NCBI GenBank assembly: GCA_032768795.1
Contig: CP136497.1
Location: 1,118,501 to 1,182,500, forward strand
DNA length: 64,000 nucleotides
Reading direction: 5' to 3'
From: Tremella fuciformis
Lineage: Eukaryota; Basidiomycota; Tremellomycetes; Tremellales; Tremellaceae
Under the pieces are notes generated by a model. It was not told the DNA's origin. It did not search any database and saw only the letters and a program-made list of their open reading frames with translations. Positions 29,104 to 41,297 of the stretch are shown here, piece after piece; the stretch's first letter is position 1; each line of letters starts with the position of its first letter. Both the position numbers and the translations under genes were made by a program.

Positions 29104-29857
29104 CTCATGGCTTTCTCTGTCAGAAGGGTACGAAAGGCGGATGTAAGAGGGAGAGAGAAAGAAAGAGAGACGAAATGAGAGAAGAGTTGACGGGACTGTC
29201 TTGTCTTGCCTTTGGGTGGCCACTTCATATAACTCTCTTCTGTCATCTTTCTCTCTTTCATCTATCTCTCATTTGGCGAGACTCGCTTCATCAGATCGCT
29301 CCTCTAGCCAATTGTTATTTGGACGTGTGTCCGATAAAGATAGCGTCACAATACCGACTCCGCGAACGGGCTGTCCAAATCGAAGAGCAACAGCAGCTCG
29401 TCTCGGGCCTTCCTTCACAAATGTCGGCTGTCTTGGCTCATCTCCGTGGCTAGGCCCCTACCATAGGCCTGGATCGTCATGAGCCGGGATGCCTAGGGAT
29501 CGATACTCTATCAGATCCAATCAGCAACCTCCTTGTGCCCAGCAACCTCCTTGTGCCCGAGATCACAAGTACGAGCCCTCTCTGTCGTGCGCTTGACTAA
29601 TTGATGACACTCAGATTCATAGGATCTCCACTCGGCTCGATACTCGACCAGGCAGGCAGACGGACAAGTTCCTCCCTCTCTCTTGTCGCCTCCGTGCTCT
29701 TTGGTCCGGTCTCGATTCCCAATGAGCGAACCATGAGAATGGAAGACAATCAAGTCCATCAACAACGTATATCCAGCGAGGCTGTCGATGATGAGATGTT
29801 GGTAATATCGCAATGCGAAGCGGACGAGGAGCTCACGTTGCAGAGAATTCATTCCAT
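29104..29857. other. Divergent promoter region, WRAP53-like gene / SUMO protease
   Basis: About 750 bp. It contains a purine-rich/CT-rich stretch at about 29145-29270 and a perfect tandem duplication of CAGCAACCTCCTTGTGCC at about 29521-29558. No convincing gene is present; small frames here have no recognisable domain. Confidence 0.5.
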
Positions 29858-32800
29858 ATGCTGACACCCCAAAGCTACAAGCCGCCTATGCCCCACACAG
29901 ACAACAGGCGAGTCCTATCTCTCTGCGCAATGATTCAACTCTCATGTGCTGCAGGATGGAGCGAAATCGTTCAAGCACACAGAGAAGTGGGCGCTCTCAG
30001 AGAAAGCTACCTCATCCCCTTATGCGACCGGTCGCAACACAATGGACCACAAAATGGCCGATTTGCCTCGTGTCCACCGTAATGCCGCCGCCGGTCCATC
30101 AAGTGGCCCTCGTCACCGCCCGCCATCGAGTCAGACCACGGATGAAGATCGTGTGAATCGTATGAATCGATCACGCCGGCCCTTGATCAGCGACGATGAT
30201 CGACCGCCTCCAGTACCCTCCCTCGTATCCTCTGCGGGCGATGATATCAAACAATGGCCATATTCAGCAGCTGGCACAATCCGAGGTGGTCTTACACAGC
30301 CTCAACCGAAAGGAGAATCCAGATCGGTGGGCTTCGGATCTCATGGGAAAGGTCCTGGCATCAATGGGGTGTCCCGAGGGCGCCGGGCCACTATCAGCCC
30401 TACCAAGACAGAAGGCCAATCCGCCCGTACCCTTGGCAATGGGTCACAGATGGCGTCTGACCCGGAGACCGAGCCGATGGAGAGCATCGATACATTTTCC
30501 CCCCCACCTGCTAGGTCTCGGCTTTTCGACGTCGACACTTCCTCCGAACAGACCCACAACTACGCGAGTCTTCTCCAGAAGCCCCGACGACCCATGCGTA
30601 AGAAAGACGGCACCATACCTGAATCCGTAAGGGCCAGTGATTAACCCGCATAGTGGATGGCTCACCCTCCAGAGACGCGCGAATCCGGGGATCACTGGTC
30701 CGATGTCAAGCCATATCCAATCGTCGTTTCACGAATTTGCAACTGAAATCGACGAAGCCTCTCTGAACGGAAATCCAATCCGACCCCGACACTTCGTTGT
30801 GAGACACGAGGTCGTTGCTCTTGTGTCGGGAACCCAAACCGTTGAGCTACCGTATGACCGGATGTCTGACGTGGCTGTGGGTCTCCCACTTGCCTCTTAT
30901 GAGTGACGCTTATAGCAGGTGTGTTGCGTGCCTGAACACCCCTGTGTCATACTTCAAGTTGCCATAGACGCTCATAAAGATTGGTTGACATTGTCCAAGT
31001 GGGGACCATCGCGCGGTGAGTTGGCCACTCAATTACAGCCATGACTTACACCAAGGCGGGGCTGAAACGTCGAAATCGAAGATACTACTCACATTCCGCC
31101 CTGGTCAGGCCGCCGCCAGTGCTCTCGAGCGCTTTCGTATGGTCACTGCGGATCATGGACAGCTTTGCCAGGACTTCATGTAAGCCGATCTTCAAGTTTG
31201 TGCAATGGTGCAGGAATACCTATGATTAGGAATTGCGAAAAGGATCGAAGAAGAGTCTCGCGTTCAGGCCATTCGGCCCCGCAAGTCATCACTTTCGACG
31301 GCGATTCCGCATCTCGATCTAGTCCCATCGCATCTGTGGTTCCCGAGAAGCGTCGCACAATCGATTCTGGGACCGCTCGGCTGCCTCAACCACCCAAGAA
31401 ATCAGGAGCAGTGAAAGATGGGCAGCAAACGCTCTCCTTGTGCGAAAGCCTCTCTTCCATCGTGTCAGCGCTGATGGGCAGTCCTTCAACAAACACAATC
31501 GCTTCGCGAAGAAGCGCTCGACGGTCCTCCCTGAATGACGGCCCATCTCGAACAGAACCGCCTCCGCCCATGCCCGAAAATCGAAACGAGGAGTGAGCCG
31601 ACCGCAAACACTCACGCTCAACTGTTACTTTCTAATACATCAGGCTCTTTGTGTTCCCCCTCGACGACCCGGCCGGTCTCAGCGTGACAAGAGGCGATCG
31701 CTGGCGCATTGAAGCTCACGAATTCCTCAACGATACTTTGATCGATTTCGGTCTGAAGTCGGTGAAGCATCCATTTGACTGGGCAATCGCTGATGATCAA
31801 GACATGTCATTGCCTCGTTGCCACCAGCCGTACAAGAACGGGTCCATCTGTTCAATTCTTTCTTCTATGAGAAGCTATCATCAAAGGGAAAGTAAGTCAT
31901 GCAGTCAATCACGACGAAAGAGTCTGACTTGCAGAAACAGGCGAATCGATGACAGCTGGCCGGCGTACGAAAGCGTCAGAAAGTGGACCAAAGGAAAGAA
32001 CCTCTTCGAGAAGGATTATATCCTTGTACCAATCAACGAGAAGTGGGTTAAACAACGACCAATCTTCATTATGAGCTGAGCGTAGTTTCCACTGGTATCT
32101 TGCGATCATATTCATGCCAAAGAGGGTTCTGGGGCAAAAAGAAGTATCGACTGATTTGCGACATGACGACCAAATCCCGCAGCGGCCCATCACCCGCTCG
32201 AGTGTTGCTTCGGGCCATCCAACAGATACGCCCCAAGAGGAGAATATAGACGCGATACCTACAGACGAAGCTCGTTCCGTTTCCAGCGCTGCAGAAGCTG
32301 ATCTGGTTTCGGAAAGATTGCTCTCCGGCACCAGAGGTAGTTCTGCTCCGAGTATTGAAGCAGCGGATCGTCGATGTTCGCCCTCTTACAAAGAAGCAGA
32401 CCGTCACCGAAGCTCGTCGGATCCGATCAACCTCATTGACCGGGAAAGCGAGACAGAAGACTTCGACACGATTAGTGAGGTGAACGGGGACATTCAGCGC
32501 CGCTTTGAAGCGGTTTCAGTCAGTTCCGAGGCGGGACAGCCGGAAAAAGGTCGCCCCGTCATCACCAGCGTGCTCACTGCAATGGCTGCCCAACAAGAGG
32601 CATCACATTCTCGACCTTCGAAATCTCCCGGACCATCTCCCGACAAAGATCTATCGAAAAACAGGCGAGACATCATCGTAGGAACGGCGTCAGTATTGAT
32701 TTCATATGTTTGGCTGGGCTAACAGATAGAGCTTGGGTCATGACCTTCGATTCTCTTGGGGGCTCTCACAGAGCTGTTCACTCTTGCTTGGATGCGTGGC

Positions 32801-34682
32801 TGCGTTTTGAAGCTCGCGATAAACTTGCCTCGTCCGAAGTCGATTACGCCAACCCGTCTCAGTACCTGGAGGCACGAGTAAGCCTTTCGTGCGTCCGTCG
32901 GCAAAAGCGCTCAAATGACATACAGGTGCCACTCCAACCCAATTCATCGGATTGCGGACTGTACCTCGTACACTTTGCGCATCAAATGCTCAGACATACT
33001 TCCACCGTGCTCGCATTTTTAGAGGTGTGTGAGCGATAATCAGCGCGATTGGAACACTCATCAGATAGAGCCCGGTCCCCAAAGGGAGTGGAGCCGAGCG
33101 GAAACAATGGGAGACATCTCAAAATGACGCGTGGAATACGGCCGACACGGGATCGATGCGCTCTATGTGGTTAGGGACGATCGACAGTCTCACGCACGCG
33201 CACCGCCGCAACAAGATGAGCATCTTCAGAGACAGCAAGACTCCTGGTACTCCGGCCATAAGTGAAACCCTTTCGCTTGATGCCGGCCCCTTGCTCCTCG
33301 ACACACCATCTTTCGTCCCAGGGTCCCCTTCAGAGCAAAGGCAGGCTACAGCGGCCGCGGAGGCAACCTTGTCCGACGCCACGGTTGCGATACGTACACC
33401 TCCGATCAGCGACACCCGCGCCTTGACCTTGGCGCAGACACCGAGCGAAACGCGGGTGATACCAGACACATCGTCTCGGCGCAATTCGCCTCAACCATTC
33501 ACAACACAGCTCGGCCTGGTCGACAATTTGCCGCCCCATGTTGTAGCATGTAAGGATCCAGCTCACGCACCCCTACAGTCCTCGCCCGCGGCGCCCGAAT
33601 CGTCCGGGGATCATGCCAGACAAGCTCACTCCCAATCACATACGGGATATAATGACATGGCGGCTTTGGATTCCTCTCTGTCGGCCATAGAGATCGATAA
33701 CGAACCCCACCTGGCGGCGGATACTTACGACATCTCCAGCAACTCCTCTTCGGATACAGGTCACTCTGATTCGGAGATGCGAGATGATTTGCCGGGTGCG
33801 GGGCATTCTCCCTTCACGGAAGAACCGCGCAAGATTCATCCAGAAGACCCCCCGCCTGGCAAGACAAGCTCGCCCGACAGTGCTGCACTTCCTTATACGC
33901 ACATCGCACCTCTAGACAGGGTTTCCAATCCGCCTTCGATCAACCTTTCGCCTTTCCGTTCGCTCGGCGGTCGGCAGCAGAACGGAAAATCGTCACCCCG
34001 GGAGGCCAGCCCCGGCGATGGGCGGATGGGGGACTTTCGGGCTACCTTGTCCCCATCTGGGCATTCTCGCCCCACCCATCAATCCTCACCAAGTGCCAAA
34101 ACGCATCTGGATGTCGATCAGGAAATGAGCCACGATGAGTCCATGGGCAAAATCCATCCAGAGTCACCATCCCCTTTGGCGGATCGCTTGCAAGCGGAAA
34201 AAGTCAAGGGGCTCAGCCGAGTGTTGAACAGTCCGCAAGGTTTCATCAGTCCCACTTTCGCCGCCCGCGACTCAGTGGGTTCACGAGAAAGTAAGCTTTC
34301 CTCGAGTGAAATCGGTCATACGAAGCCGGAGCCATCGACTCCATCAGATGACCTTGAATCTGTTAATTCCGAGGCCATACATGCGGGCTCAAGTACTTCG
34401 GAACCTCCCGAGCCGATCGAATCTGAGCAGACTCTGTCGCGCGACGCCGTGTTGCCCTCCGTCAGCCCAGCCATGTCGACGAGACCCCAGATCAACAGAT
34501 CTGATCCGGCTAAAGGCCGTAGAGGATCGCGCAAGCGACCGGCACCGAAATCGAAACCGTCTGCCCGTGGTAAAAAGGCGAAAACGAGCATCGGCCGTCA
34601 AGCCGGCGTCGATACGACAGGGAAACAAGCTGGAAGGACCCGCGAGAGCGCAATTGACGTGGATTCTGATGAGGGGGATTGA
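29858..34682 (+). CDS. Ulp2/SENP6-7-type SUMO protease
   Basis: A cysteine protease (C48) that removes or trims SUMO chains, expected in the nucleus. Exons are separated by several short introns; the 5' end is uncertain (ATGs at 29858 and 29888 are in one frame), and an intron leads into the exon near 29950. The catalytic domain starts around 31645 (EAHEFLNDTLIDFGLK, then HLFNSFFYEKL near 31850). The triad is visible: His in FHWYLAIIF (about 32090), Asp in MTFDSLGG (about 32740), and Cys in NSSDCGLYLVHF (about 32940). A disordered insert of about 195 residues lies between His and Asp, as in Ulp2/SENP6-7. A long Ser/Pro-rich tail of about 500 residues (33156-34682) ends with a basic patch and DVDSDEGD. 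Confidence 0.85.
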
Positions 34683-34797
34683 CCAATGTCCCGTCAGGTC
34701 AATTACCCATACACATAAGACATGCAGAGCTGTCAACAGAGCAGGAGCTTTGATAAGACCATTGTTGTCGCAATGTGAAGCAACTGAGAAGATCACG

Positions 34798-35592
34798 TCA
34801 CGGTACTTCGGGACCGCGTCCAGGTCGACCTGAGCCTGCCAGCTCCCACCATGCACGACTGGCCGTATTTGCCGGAGGAGTAAAGAAGGGACATCTTGAG
34901 CGGAATGCTCGATTGTCAGCACTGTAACGTCTCCGATAGCGACGCGAAGCGCTCGACCCACCGTCCAGGGCCCTTTTCCTGATGATGGCTTCTATACTTT
35001 GTTCGTTCGAGAGCTGCTCCTCGATGGCTTCCTCCTCGGCAACCCCTCGATTACGAAAGCCGGCGGGTTGTGTAGACATGGGCGCTGCCAGACGAGGATC
35101 GACGCCTCTTGTTTCGGCCCGCTTGGCGTCGAGTGAGCTGGAGACAGTCTGAAGACAATAGGTCAGGAGGGTTTGCCGATGGGTCCAACCCGCTGCTCGT
35201 CAGACGAAGCCCCAATCCACATAGTGTGACAGGAAAGGTGTGCAGCTGAATAGGACATACTCATCATTTCTTGCCACATTTGAGCACACATCTGCTCGGC
35301 TCCCTTGACACCTTCCAACTGAGAGGCTGACGACGAAGGGGAAAGTCTGGCCTGATCCCTCAATTGGGCTTGTGCCCTGTTCAAGCGGACGATGATTTGA
35401 TCGTCCAGCTTGCGATATTGACGAACCGTGTCTGCAAGTCAGAGGTAGTGTCGGGTGATGTAGAGTTAATGGCTGACCCTTGAAGACTCCCAAGTTGTAA
35501 CAAGTCTCTGCGTTGATCGTGACCTTGTCCGGCGGCGGATTGGGAAACGCATCGCGGTAGGCGGAAGCGGTGCCAAACGGTGGGGCGACCAT
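34798..35592 (-). CDS. MIX23: MIX23 (CCDC58) mitochondrial intermembrane space protein
   Basis: A small conserved mitochondrial intermembrane-space protein linked to protein import. On the minus strand it starts MVAPPFGTAS at 35592. Family features in order: TCYNLGVFKG, then across an intron the segment RKLDDQIIVRLNRA with RDQARLSP, CAQMWQEM, then after another intron SLDAKR, and RNRGVAEEEAIEEQLSNEQSIEAIIRKRAL, written here in pieces. A last intron (starting GTGGGTCGAGC) joins ALD to AFRSRCPFFTPP, the usual end of the family, followed by an extra tail of about 30 residues. Conserved cysteines (TCYN, QMCAQM, SRCPFF) fit the twin-cysteine oxidation pattern. It converges on the SUMO protease with 115 bp between stops. 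Confidence 0.85.
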
Positions 35593-36715
35593 TGGAATGG
35601 AAGGCAGAGACAGGAGGGTCAGGGAGCAATCCGAGCTTGAAGCGGTCCCCTGCGGGACAAGAGCAGCTGAAGCCGATCTAGCGAAAAAGACAGATGAGAG
35701 AGAACAAGAGAGAGATGGAGAGATGGAGAGATGCGTCCTCCCAAGTGGAGGCGGGGCACCATCAAACCGCCACGTTTCACTCGCATCGGCGTTATATCCT
35801 TCTACCCATCGGCGTTTTGTGGAATTCGAGTCGGGAAGCGCCGGCCGGAACTTGACACACACACCAAGACTTTAAATTTCTGCGCGTCCGACTCTGTTTC
35901 TTTCTTTCTTTCTCTCTGTAACTCTACTCTATCCTTGTGAGTGTCTCCCACCGAGTCTCAGGTAGCACAGCACAGCTACGACTAGTGACTGCTGGGATCC
36001 TCTCATGCGTCTCAATCTACTCTTCCTCCCTCTTTCAAGTCCATCCCGAAAAGATGACCTTCATTCTCTCCCCGTCTTACCGACCATGTCGAATGAGATA
36101 GGGCGCTCCTTCGCGGGAGATGCCTGGACCCTCTCCCCTCGCTCCTCTCAGAGTTGCAAGGGGCGAGCTTTTGGCGCTTGCCAGCGCTTTCGTCTGATCC
36201 CCTTTTCATCTTCAGCTCGATATCATCGTTCTCGAAAATCTGTGCTGACTTTCCCAGTATTCATATCGCTCGGCAACGTCGTCCTCGCTCTTGGGTCTTA
36301 TCGTGAGTGGTCGACTACACTTCCCTCTTCGCTTCGAGCCTTCACGCTCCCTTTGTCTGATGAAATCCAATACAAAACCATACGCAGTTTCCACTGAATG
36401 CGTCCTCCTTTCGCCGGGAGTTTGCGCTCCGCCCGTCCACCCTCTCTCGCCTCTGCGACCGGGTCGAGCCCCCTTACTCGCGGTCGAACCTACTGTCGAG
36501 TTTGGGAGTTCCCCAACTGCAGGCGACCGTCTGAAACCCTTGGCGATTAGGACGTGTCGCAGCCGGTAAAGGAGGTTGTGGATGGCGGAGCCGATGCTAG
36601 TTTGAAGTCTTTTCTTCCTTGGATGTCTGATACTCCTCTGTCTCTGTCGAAATACAAGTCCATCTGTATCGTGCAGTACTGACAGGCAGGTGTTAGAATC
36701 ATAGACTAGACAAAT
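35593..36715. other. Divergent promoter region, MIX23 / argininosuccinate synthase
   Basis: About 1.1 kb. CT-rich tract CTTTCTTTCTTTCTCTCTG at about 35898. Open frames here (for example 36005-36397) have no recognised domain and may be leader sequence. I saw no perfect Gcn4 site (TGACTCA). Confidence 0.45.
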
Positions 36716-38193
36716 ATGGCTCCCGAAGGCAAGAAGGGCAAGGTCGTCCTTGCCTACTCTGGCGGTCTCGGTGAGCCAGCCTCAGCTTGTAGTGGTATGC
36801 AAGTATTGATACCTGTTCAGACACTTCGTGCATCCTCTTGTGGCTCATCGAGCAAGGATATGAAGTCGTGGCCTTCATGGCCGATGTCGGACAGGAGGAG
36901 GACTTCGAGGCTGCCCGTACAAAAGCGATGAAGTGTGGGGCTTCAGGCTTCTTCCTCTCCGACTTGAAGCGGGAGTTCGTCGAGGAGCTCATCTACCGTG
37001 AGCTGCAGTTGGCATCAATCGGTCAAGCGACTGACGTTGCAGCCGCCGTCCAATGCAACGCCATCTATGAGAACGTTTACCTCCTCGGCACGTCCCTAGC
37101 CCGCCCGGTCATTGCCCGTGGCATGATCGAGGTTGCCCTGCGTGAAGGCTGCGAGTAAGTAGCATGAGCAACAGTTTTCCTCTCTTCTCAAAGCTAATTG
37201 ACCCAGCTTTGTCTCGCACGGCTGCACCGGCAAGGGCAACGACCAGGTCCGATTCGAGCTTGCCTTCTACGGCCTTGCCCCCAGCATCAAGGTGATCGCG
37301 CCTTGGCGTTTGCCCGAGTTTTACGACCGATTCCCTGGTCGATCCGCCCTCATTCAGTATGCCAACCAGAACAACATTCCTGTTCAACACACCGCCGCCA
37401 AGCCGTGGTCGACTGACGAGAACCTCTTCCATATCTCGTACGAGGCCGGCATTCTCGAAGACCCCAACACCACTCCCCCCGCTGACATGTGGAAGCTCAC
37501 AACTTCGCCCCAGGACGCTCCCGCCGAACCCGAAGACGTCACCATCGAGTGGACCAAGGGTCTGCCGACCAAAGTCACCATGGCTGACGGCAAAGTCGTC
37601 ACTGACGCTGTCGAAGTTTTCCTCACCCTCAATGCCGTTGCCCGGAAACACGGTGTCGGCCGTATCGACATTGTGGAGAACCGGTTCATTGGCGTCAAAT
37701 CCCGCGGCTGTTACGAGTCTCCCGCCGCAACCATCCTTCGTGCCGCTCACATGGACCTGGAAGGCATGACACTCGACCGCAACGTTCGGGCTCTTCGAGA
37801 CCAGTTTATCACCACCCACTTCTCTCAGCTCCTCTACAACGGTTTCTTCTTCTCGCCCGAGCGCGAGTTTGTCGCCGCCGCCATTCCCGCCTCGCAGAAG
37901 ACCGTCAACGGTATCGTTCGCCTGAGGCTTTACAAGGGCAACGTCATCGTCCTTGGCCGTGATTCGGATGAGGGTCTGTACGACGCAAAGTTCACCAGCA
38001 TGGACGAGCTTGGTGGCTTCGAGCCGACTGCCACTACTGGCTTCATCGACATCTCCAGCATTCGCATCAAGGCTTGGGCTCGTGCCAAGTGAGCTATCAC
38101 TAAGAATCTTCATGAAAGACCTGCTGACGGTGAAGCGCCAAGCGCAACCAGGGCGGCGTTCAGCCCAAGGACGTGTACCACCGTGAGGCTTAG
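36716..38193 (+). CDS. ARG1: Argininosuccinate synthase (442 aa spliced form; 424 aa if the last intron is retained)
   Basis: Joins citrulline and aspartate with ATP to form argininosuccinate, the penultimate step of arginine synthesis. Exons are 36716-36770, 36821-37154, 37207-38088 and 38136-38193. Signatures: the ATP-pyrophosphatase motif AYSGGLDTS across the first intron, [51 protein letters not shown]. The third coding exon can end in two ways: the TGA at 38090 overlaps a splice donor GTGAGC at 38089, and splicing to 38136 replaces the stop by an 18-residue tail ending DVYHREA. Both forms are in frame. The protein is otherwise standard in length. Confidence 0.95.
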
Positions 38194-38477
38194 ATTTCGT
38201 GGTTTGGTCAAGGACCAAGTCGGTCATAGATCGGGCCGTGCTGGTTCGAGGAGGGGTAGAGAAGGAGATGGAGAGGGAGGCTGTGTGATCTTTCCCACTG
38301 GCGTTGTACATGACAGTTTCTATTTCATGCATCTAATCTCATCTTACTCGTGCTCGTCGTTAGCTGTGTTGTTCAAGGAAAGTGGAGGTCGATCTCGCGG
38401 CAAAATATTTCCGAAGTGCTGTTTCTTTACCTCGTCTCTCCCTCACACTGTTTGCTCAAGTCGGGTCGCAGCACGAC

Positions 38478-41163
38478 ATGGCGGGCAGCAGCGGTGAGAC
38501 AGCAGCAAGGGGTCCCAGTGACATTCTTGTGCTGCTCAGCTCGACGCCTACAACTCACCCATCTTTCCTCCCACTCCTCGAGCTTCGGCCCCTCAATCAA
38601 CCTTCGCGGCATGTCCAGAAAGACGTCAACAGGCTACTCCAGCGGCTCACATCAAGTATCACCTCAGCGACCTCTCAAGATGACGGCAAGGCATCTCTGC
38701 AAGCGATGCGACGCTTGATCATCGACGACGACGAAGGCTACACGTTGTCAGGCTATGGCAAGGCATTGGTGGCAGGATGTCTGACTATATTGGGAGTGAG
38801 TACCATCTGTGGTTAGCTCGATACACACCTGGCGTTCCATATATCAATATTGCCTATCCTGCTTCATGCTGATGAATCAAAGGCGCAGAAGTCGACTTCG
38901 ACGACAAAACACGCTGCTGAATTGCTCGAGACCCTCGTCTCGTCGTCTTCGCGCTACCCGTCATTCGAGCGCGAGACAATCTTGCCTCAGATGGGTAAAG
39001 TGGCCCAGGTCCTCGTCCGCAACCTCGAAGACTTGGTTCGAGCCGCTGAATGGTCGACTCTGGTGAGCTCTCCGCGACTTGCCCATGCTTCCCGTATGCT
39101 GATCTGCAGATCGTCCTCCTTCGTGTCACGAGAGCTATCCTGATCCACTCTCCCAGTGTCTTCCGGCCATCGCTTCCAGTCTTGAAGCCCACTCTGCTCG
39201 ATCTCTGCCTACATCGACCCGATACGCCCCGAGTGATACGGAGTGCTTCAGCTACTCTAATCGCCACTCTGCATATGTGTTACGGAAAGGCTCAAGCGCC
39301 GCAGGGCTGGGCAGCCGAGATGAAGGACGCTCTTTCTGCTCTGAATGGCGCCATTTCCGCTGTCCTCTGCGACGCATGGGAGCAAGGTGCGACCCAGGCA
39401 AAGTTTATTTGCCTATGCTGAACCCTAGACGCCGGACAGGAGACACTCCCAGGCCTGCCAACAGACCCGCAAGAACGCCTGCCAATCGCTTTGCGAATGC
39501 TGGACGGGAGTGTGGAAATCGTGCAGAGTCTCCTGTCGTGCGCTGCCCTACTCGTACGCGCGACGGTCCGGCTGAGCTGCAGATTTCGATCGAGCAGACC
39601 AGTGGCTGTGCCATTGGCTCGACTGGTTACTGCCTCTCTGCGCTGCATGAATGTTACGTACGACACTCCTGTCCGTCATTCGTGCCCGCTCCGAAAGAAG
39701 AGCTGACAGGAAGCTCGTTTCATATATCAGCCCGCAGCACCATGCCTCTGCCTTGGCCGCCTTGCCCAAATTATGGACAGCCGGTGCCCTGCTACTAGCC
39801 TCCACCGCTCAAACGTAGCGCCGATGATGATGAAACGGGCGTAGCTGACCTTCAAGGTGTGGCGACCATCTTCTTCCGCATCTCAACGCTGTGCTCGACC
39901 ACAGCCTCTGGCTACTGGAACGCCTGCCAGAAACTCAATCGTCAGTCTGACCCTGACTGGAGGCAGAGAGGCTATTGACATCCGAGGATGACCCAACTGC
40001 AAATGCTCAAGCTGCACCGATTGCTGCTCGACTTGTACCCCGTGGGCATCTGGCCACCAGACTATGCCGTACGCTTGCTACGCATCTGCTTGGCGCGGAT
40101 ATCTCCTCTCCTCCATCAAAAGCAGGCAATGCCGGGGTTGGCCAATGGACACAAAGACAGTGGGAAAAGAGGCAAGAAGCGCGCTCGAGGAGCAGAAGAC
40201 GGTCTTCTTTCCAACCTCGAGGGGAGGGACGAAAGGCCACTATCCTCGGTTCAGCTTGAAACGATCAAGCTTGCATTGTCGCGTGAGTGATCTCACTGAG
40301 GTTTGTCCGTATCAGTTGACATCTGTCTAGTCTTGCCACAGCTGCAAAAGCCGTCCTCGATCCCGGCTCCTCTGCTGATTTTCTCTATCCGCCAGCAGCT
40401 TCACCTGCTCGTGCTTTTGCCGCAACTACCAGGCAGTATGTTTGCAACCTCAACAGCGCAAAGCGAGCTCTACGAGGTGGTGCGGAAAGGCCTCGAAGAA
40501 GCTGCGCTAGCGACTGAGGGTGAGGGCGGCACGTCTCGAGGATGGAAGACGGTCCTGTTGTCGTTCTTGGCAGATGGGTCCCGGTTGGGCACGGTCTTGC
40601 ATCCCACGCTTCCACCACTGCACCGGCCGATGGCGCCACTCCAAGCTTTGCACACGTTTGGGGCCGAGAGCGACGAGGAGAAGAAAGTCCGGGAGGACTT
40701 TGAAACGAGCGTTGCTCTCAACGACATCGAGCAGCAGCCGACAAGCAACGTCCCGGATGCCGAAGCCGCAGCACCGGTATCAAGTGCAGTCACCCCTGCC
40801 GTACCTATGCGGCTCTCACAGCCTGCGCCACCCAGTCATGCGGTATCCCCGACAGTCGCTACCGCCACTACAACGTCGACGAGGGAGGAGATGACCATGG
40901 TCGTGCCGGCAGCATCTACAGCGCTTCAACCCGCTGCCACAGACATATCGGATCACCAAACACAACCATCGCCTCCTTCTCAAGCGACTTTGGTAGACGA
41001 CTTTATTAGCTTTTCTAGCACTTCGACAAAAGCCTTGAAACCGGTCGTGTCAGGTCAGACCGTCACGGCAAAGAGCACCAATGCCAAGGAAAGTGACGAT
41101 GAAGAAATGCCTGAGCTGGACTCGGGGTCTTCGGACGAAGAAGACGAGATGGATGACGAGTAG
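38478..41163 (+). CDS. RIX1: RIX1/IPI2-type pre-60S ribosome assembly factor (PELP1 family)
   Basis: A component of the Rix1 complex, which acts in ITS2 processing and late 60S maturation in the nucleoplasm. It begins MAGSSGETAARG at 38478; the N-terminal helical RIX1 domain covers exons to about 39430 (LLETLVSSSSRYP, VAQVLVRNLEDLVRAAEW, LPVLKPTLLDLCLHR). The middle is helical and less conserved (GLPTDPQERLPIALRML). The C-terminus is low complexity and acidic, with DDEEMPELDSGSSDEEDE, a typical ending for the PELP1/Rix1 family. At least six short introns interrupt the gene (for example 39061-39110). Assignment rests on the N-terminal domain plus the acidic tail. Confidence 0.78.
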
Positions 41164-41297
41164 GTGAAGTCATAGATGGTGCAGGAGTGGGATGGTCCAT
41201 GCTCTTGTTGTATGCATAAGCGTTGCGAAACGTCCATGTTCTAGACAGGTCGTATAGGTCGTGATCACTCGTGATGGTCGTCTCTTTCTCATACCAA

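Noticed and set aside
25708..34682. Secondary-metabolite or other functional gene cluster
   Set aside because: Neighbouring genes (ALG2, WRAP53-like, SUMO protease, MIX23) belong to unrelated housekeeping pathways and lie on mixed strands.
36005..36397. Plus-strand frame of 130 codons upstream of ARG1
   Set aside because: No domain and no splice signals linking it to ARG1, whose own ATG gives the standard N-terminus.
37109..38332. Minus-strand open frame of 407 codons opposite ARG1
   Set aside because: It is antisense to well-supported ARG1 exons, crosses the ARG1 introns without matching signals, and has no domain; strong codon bias of ARG1 explains the open antisense frame.
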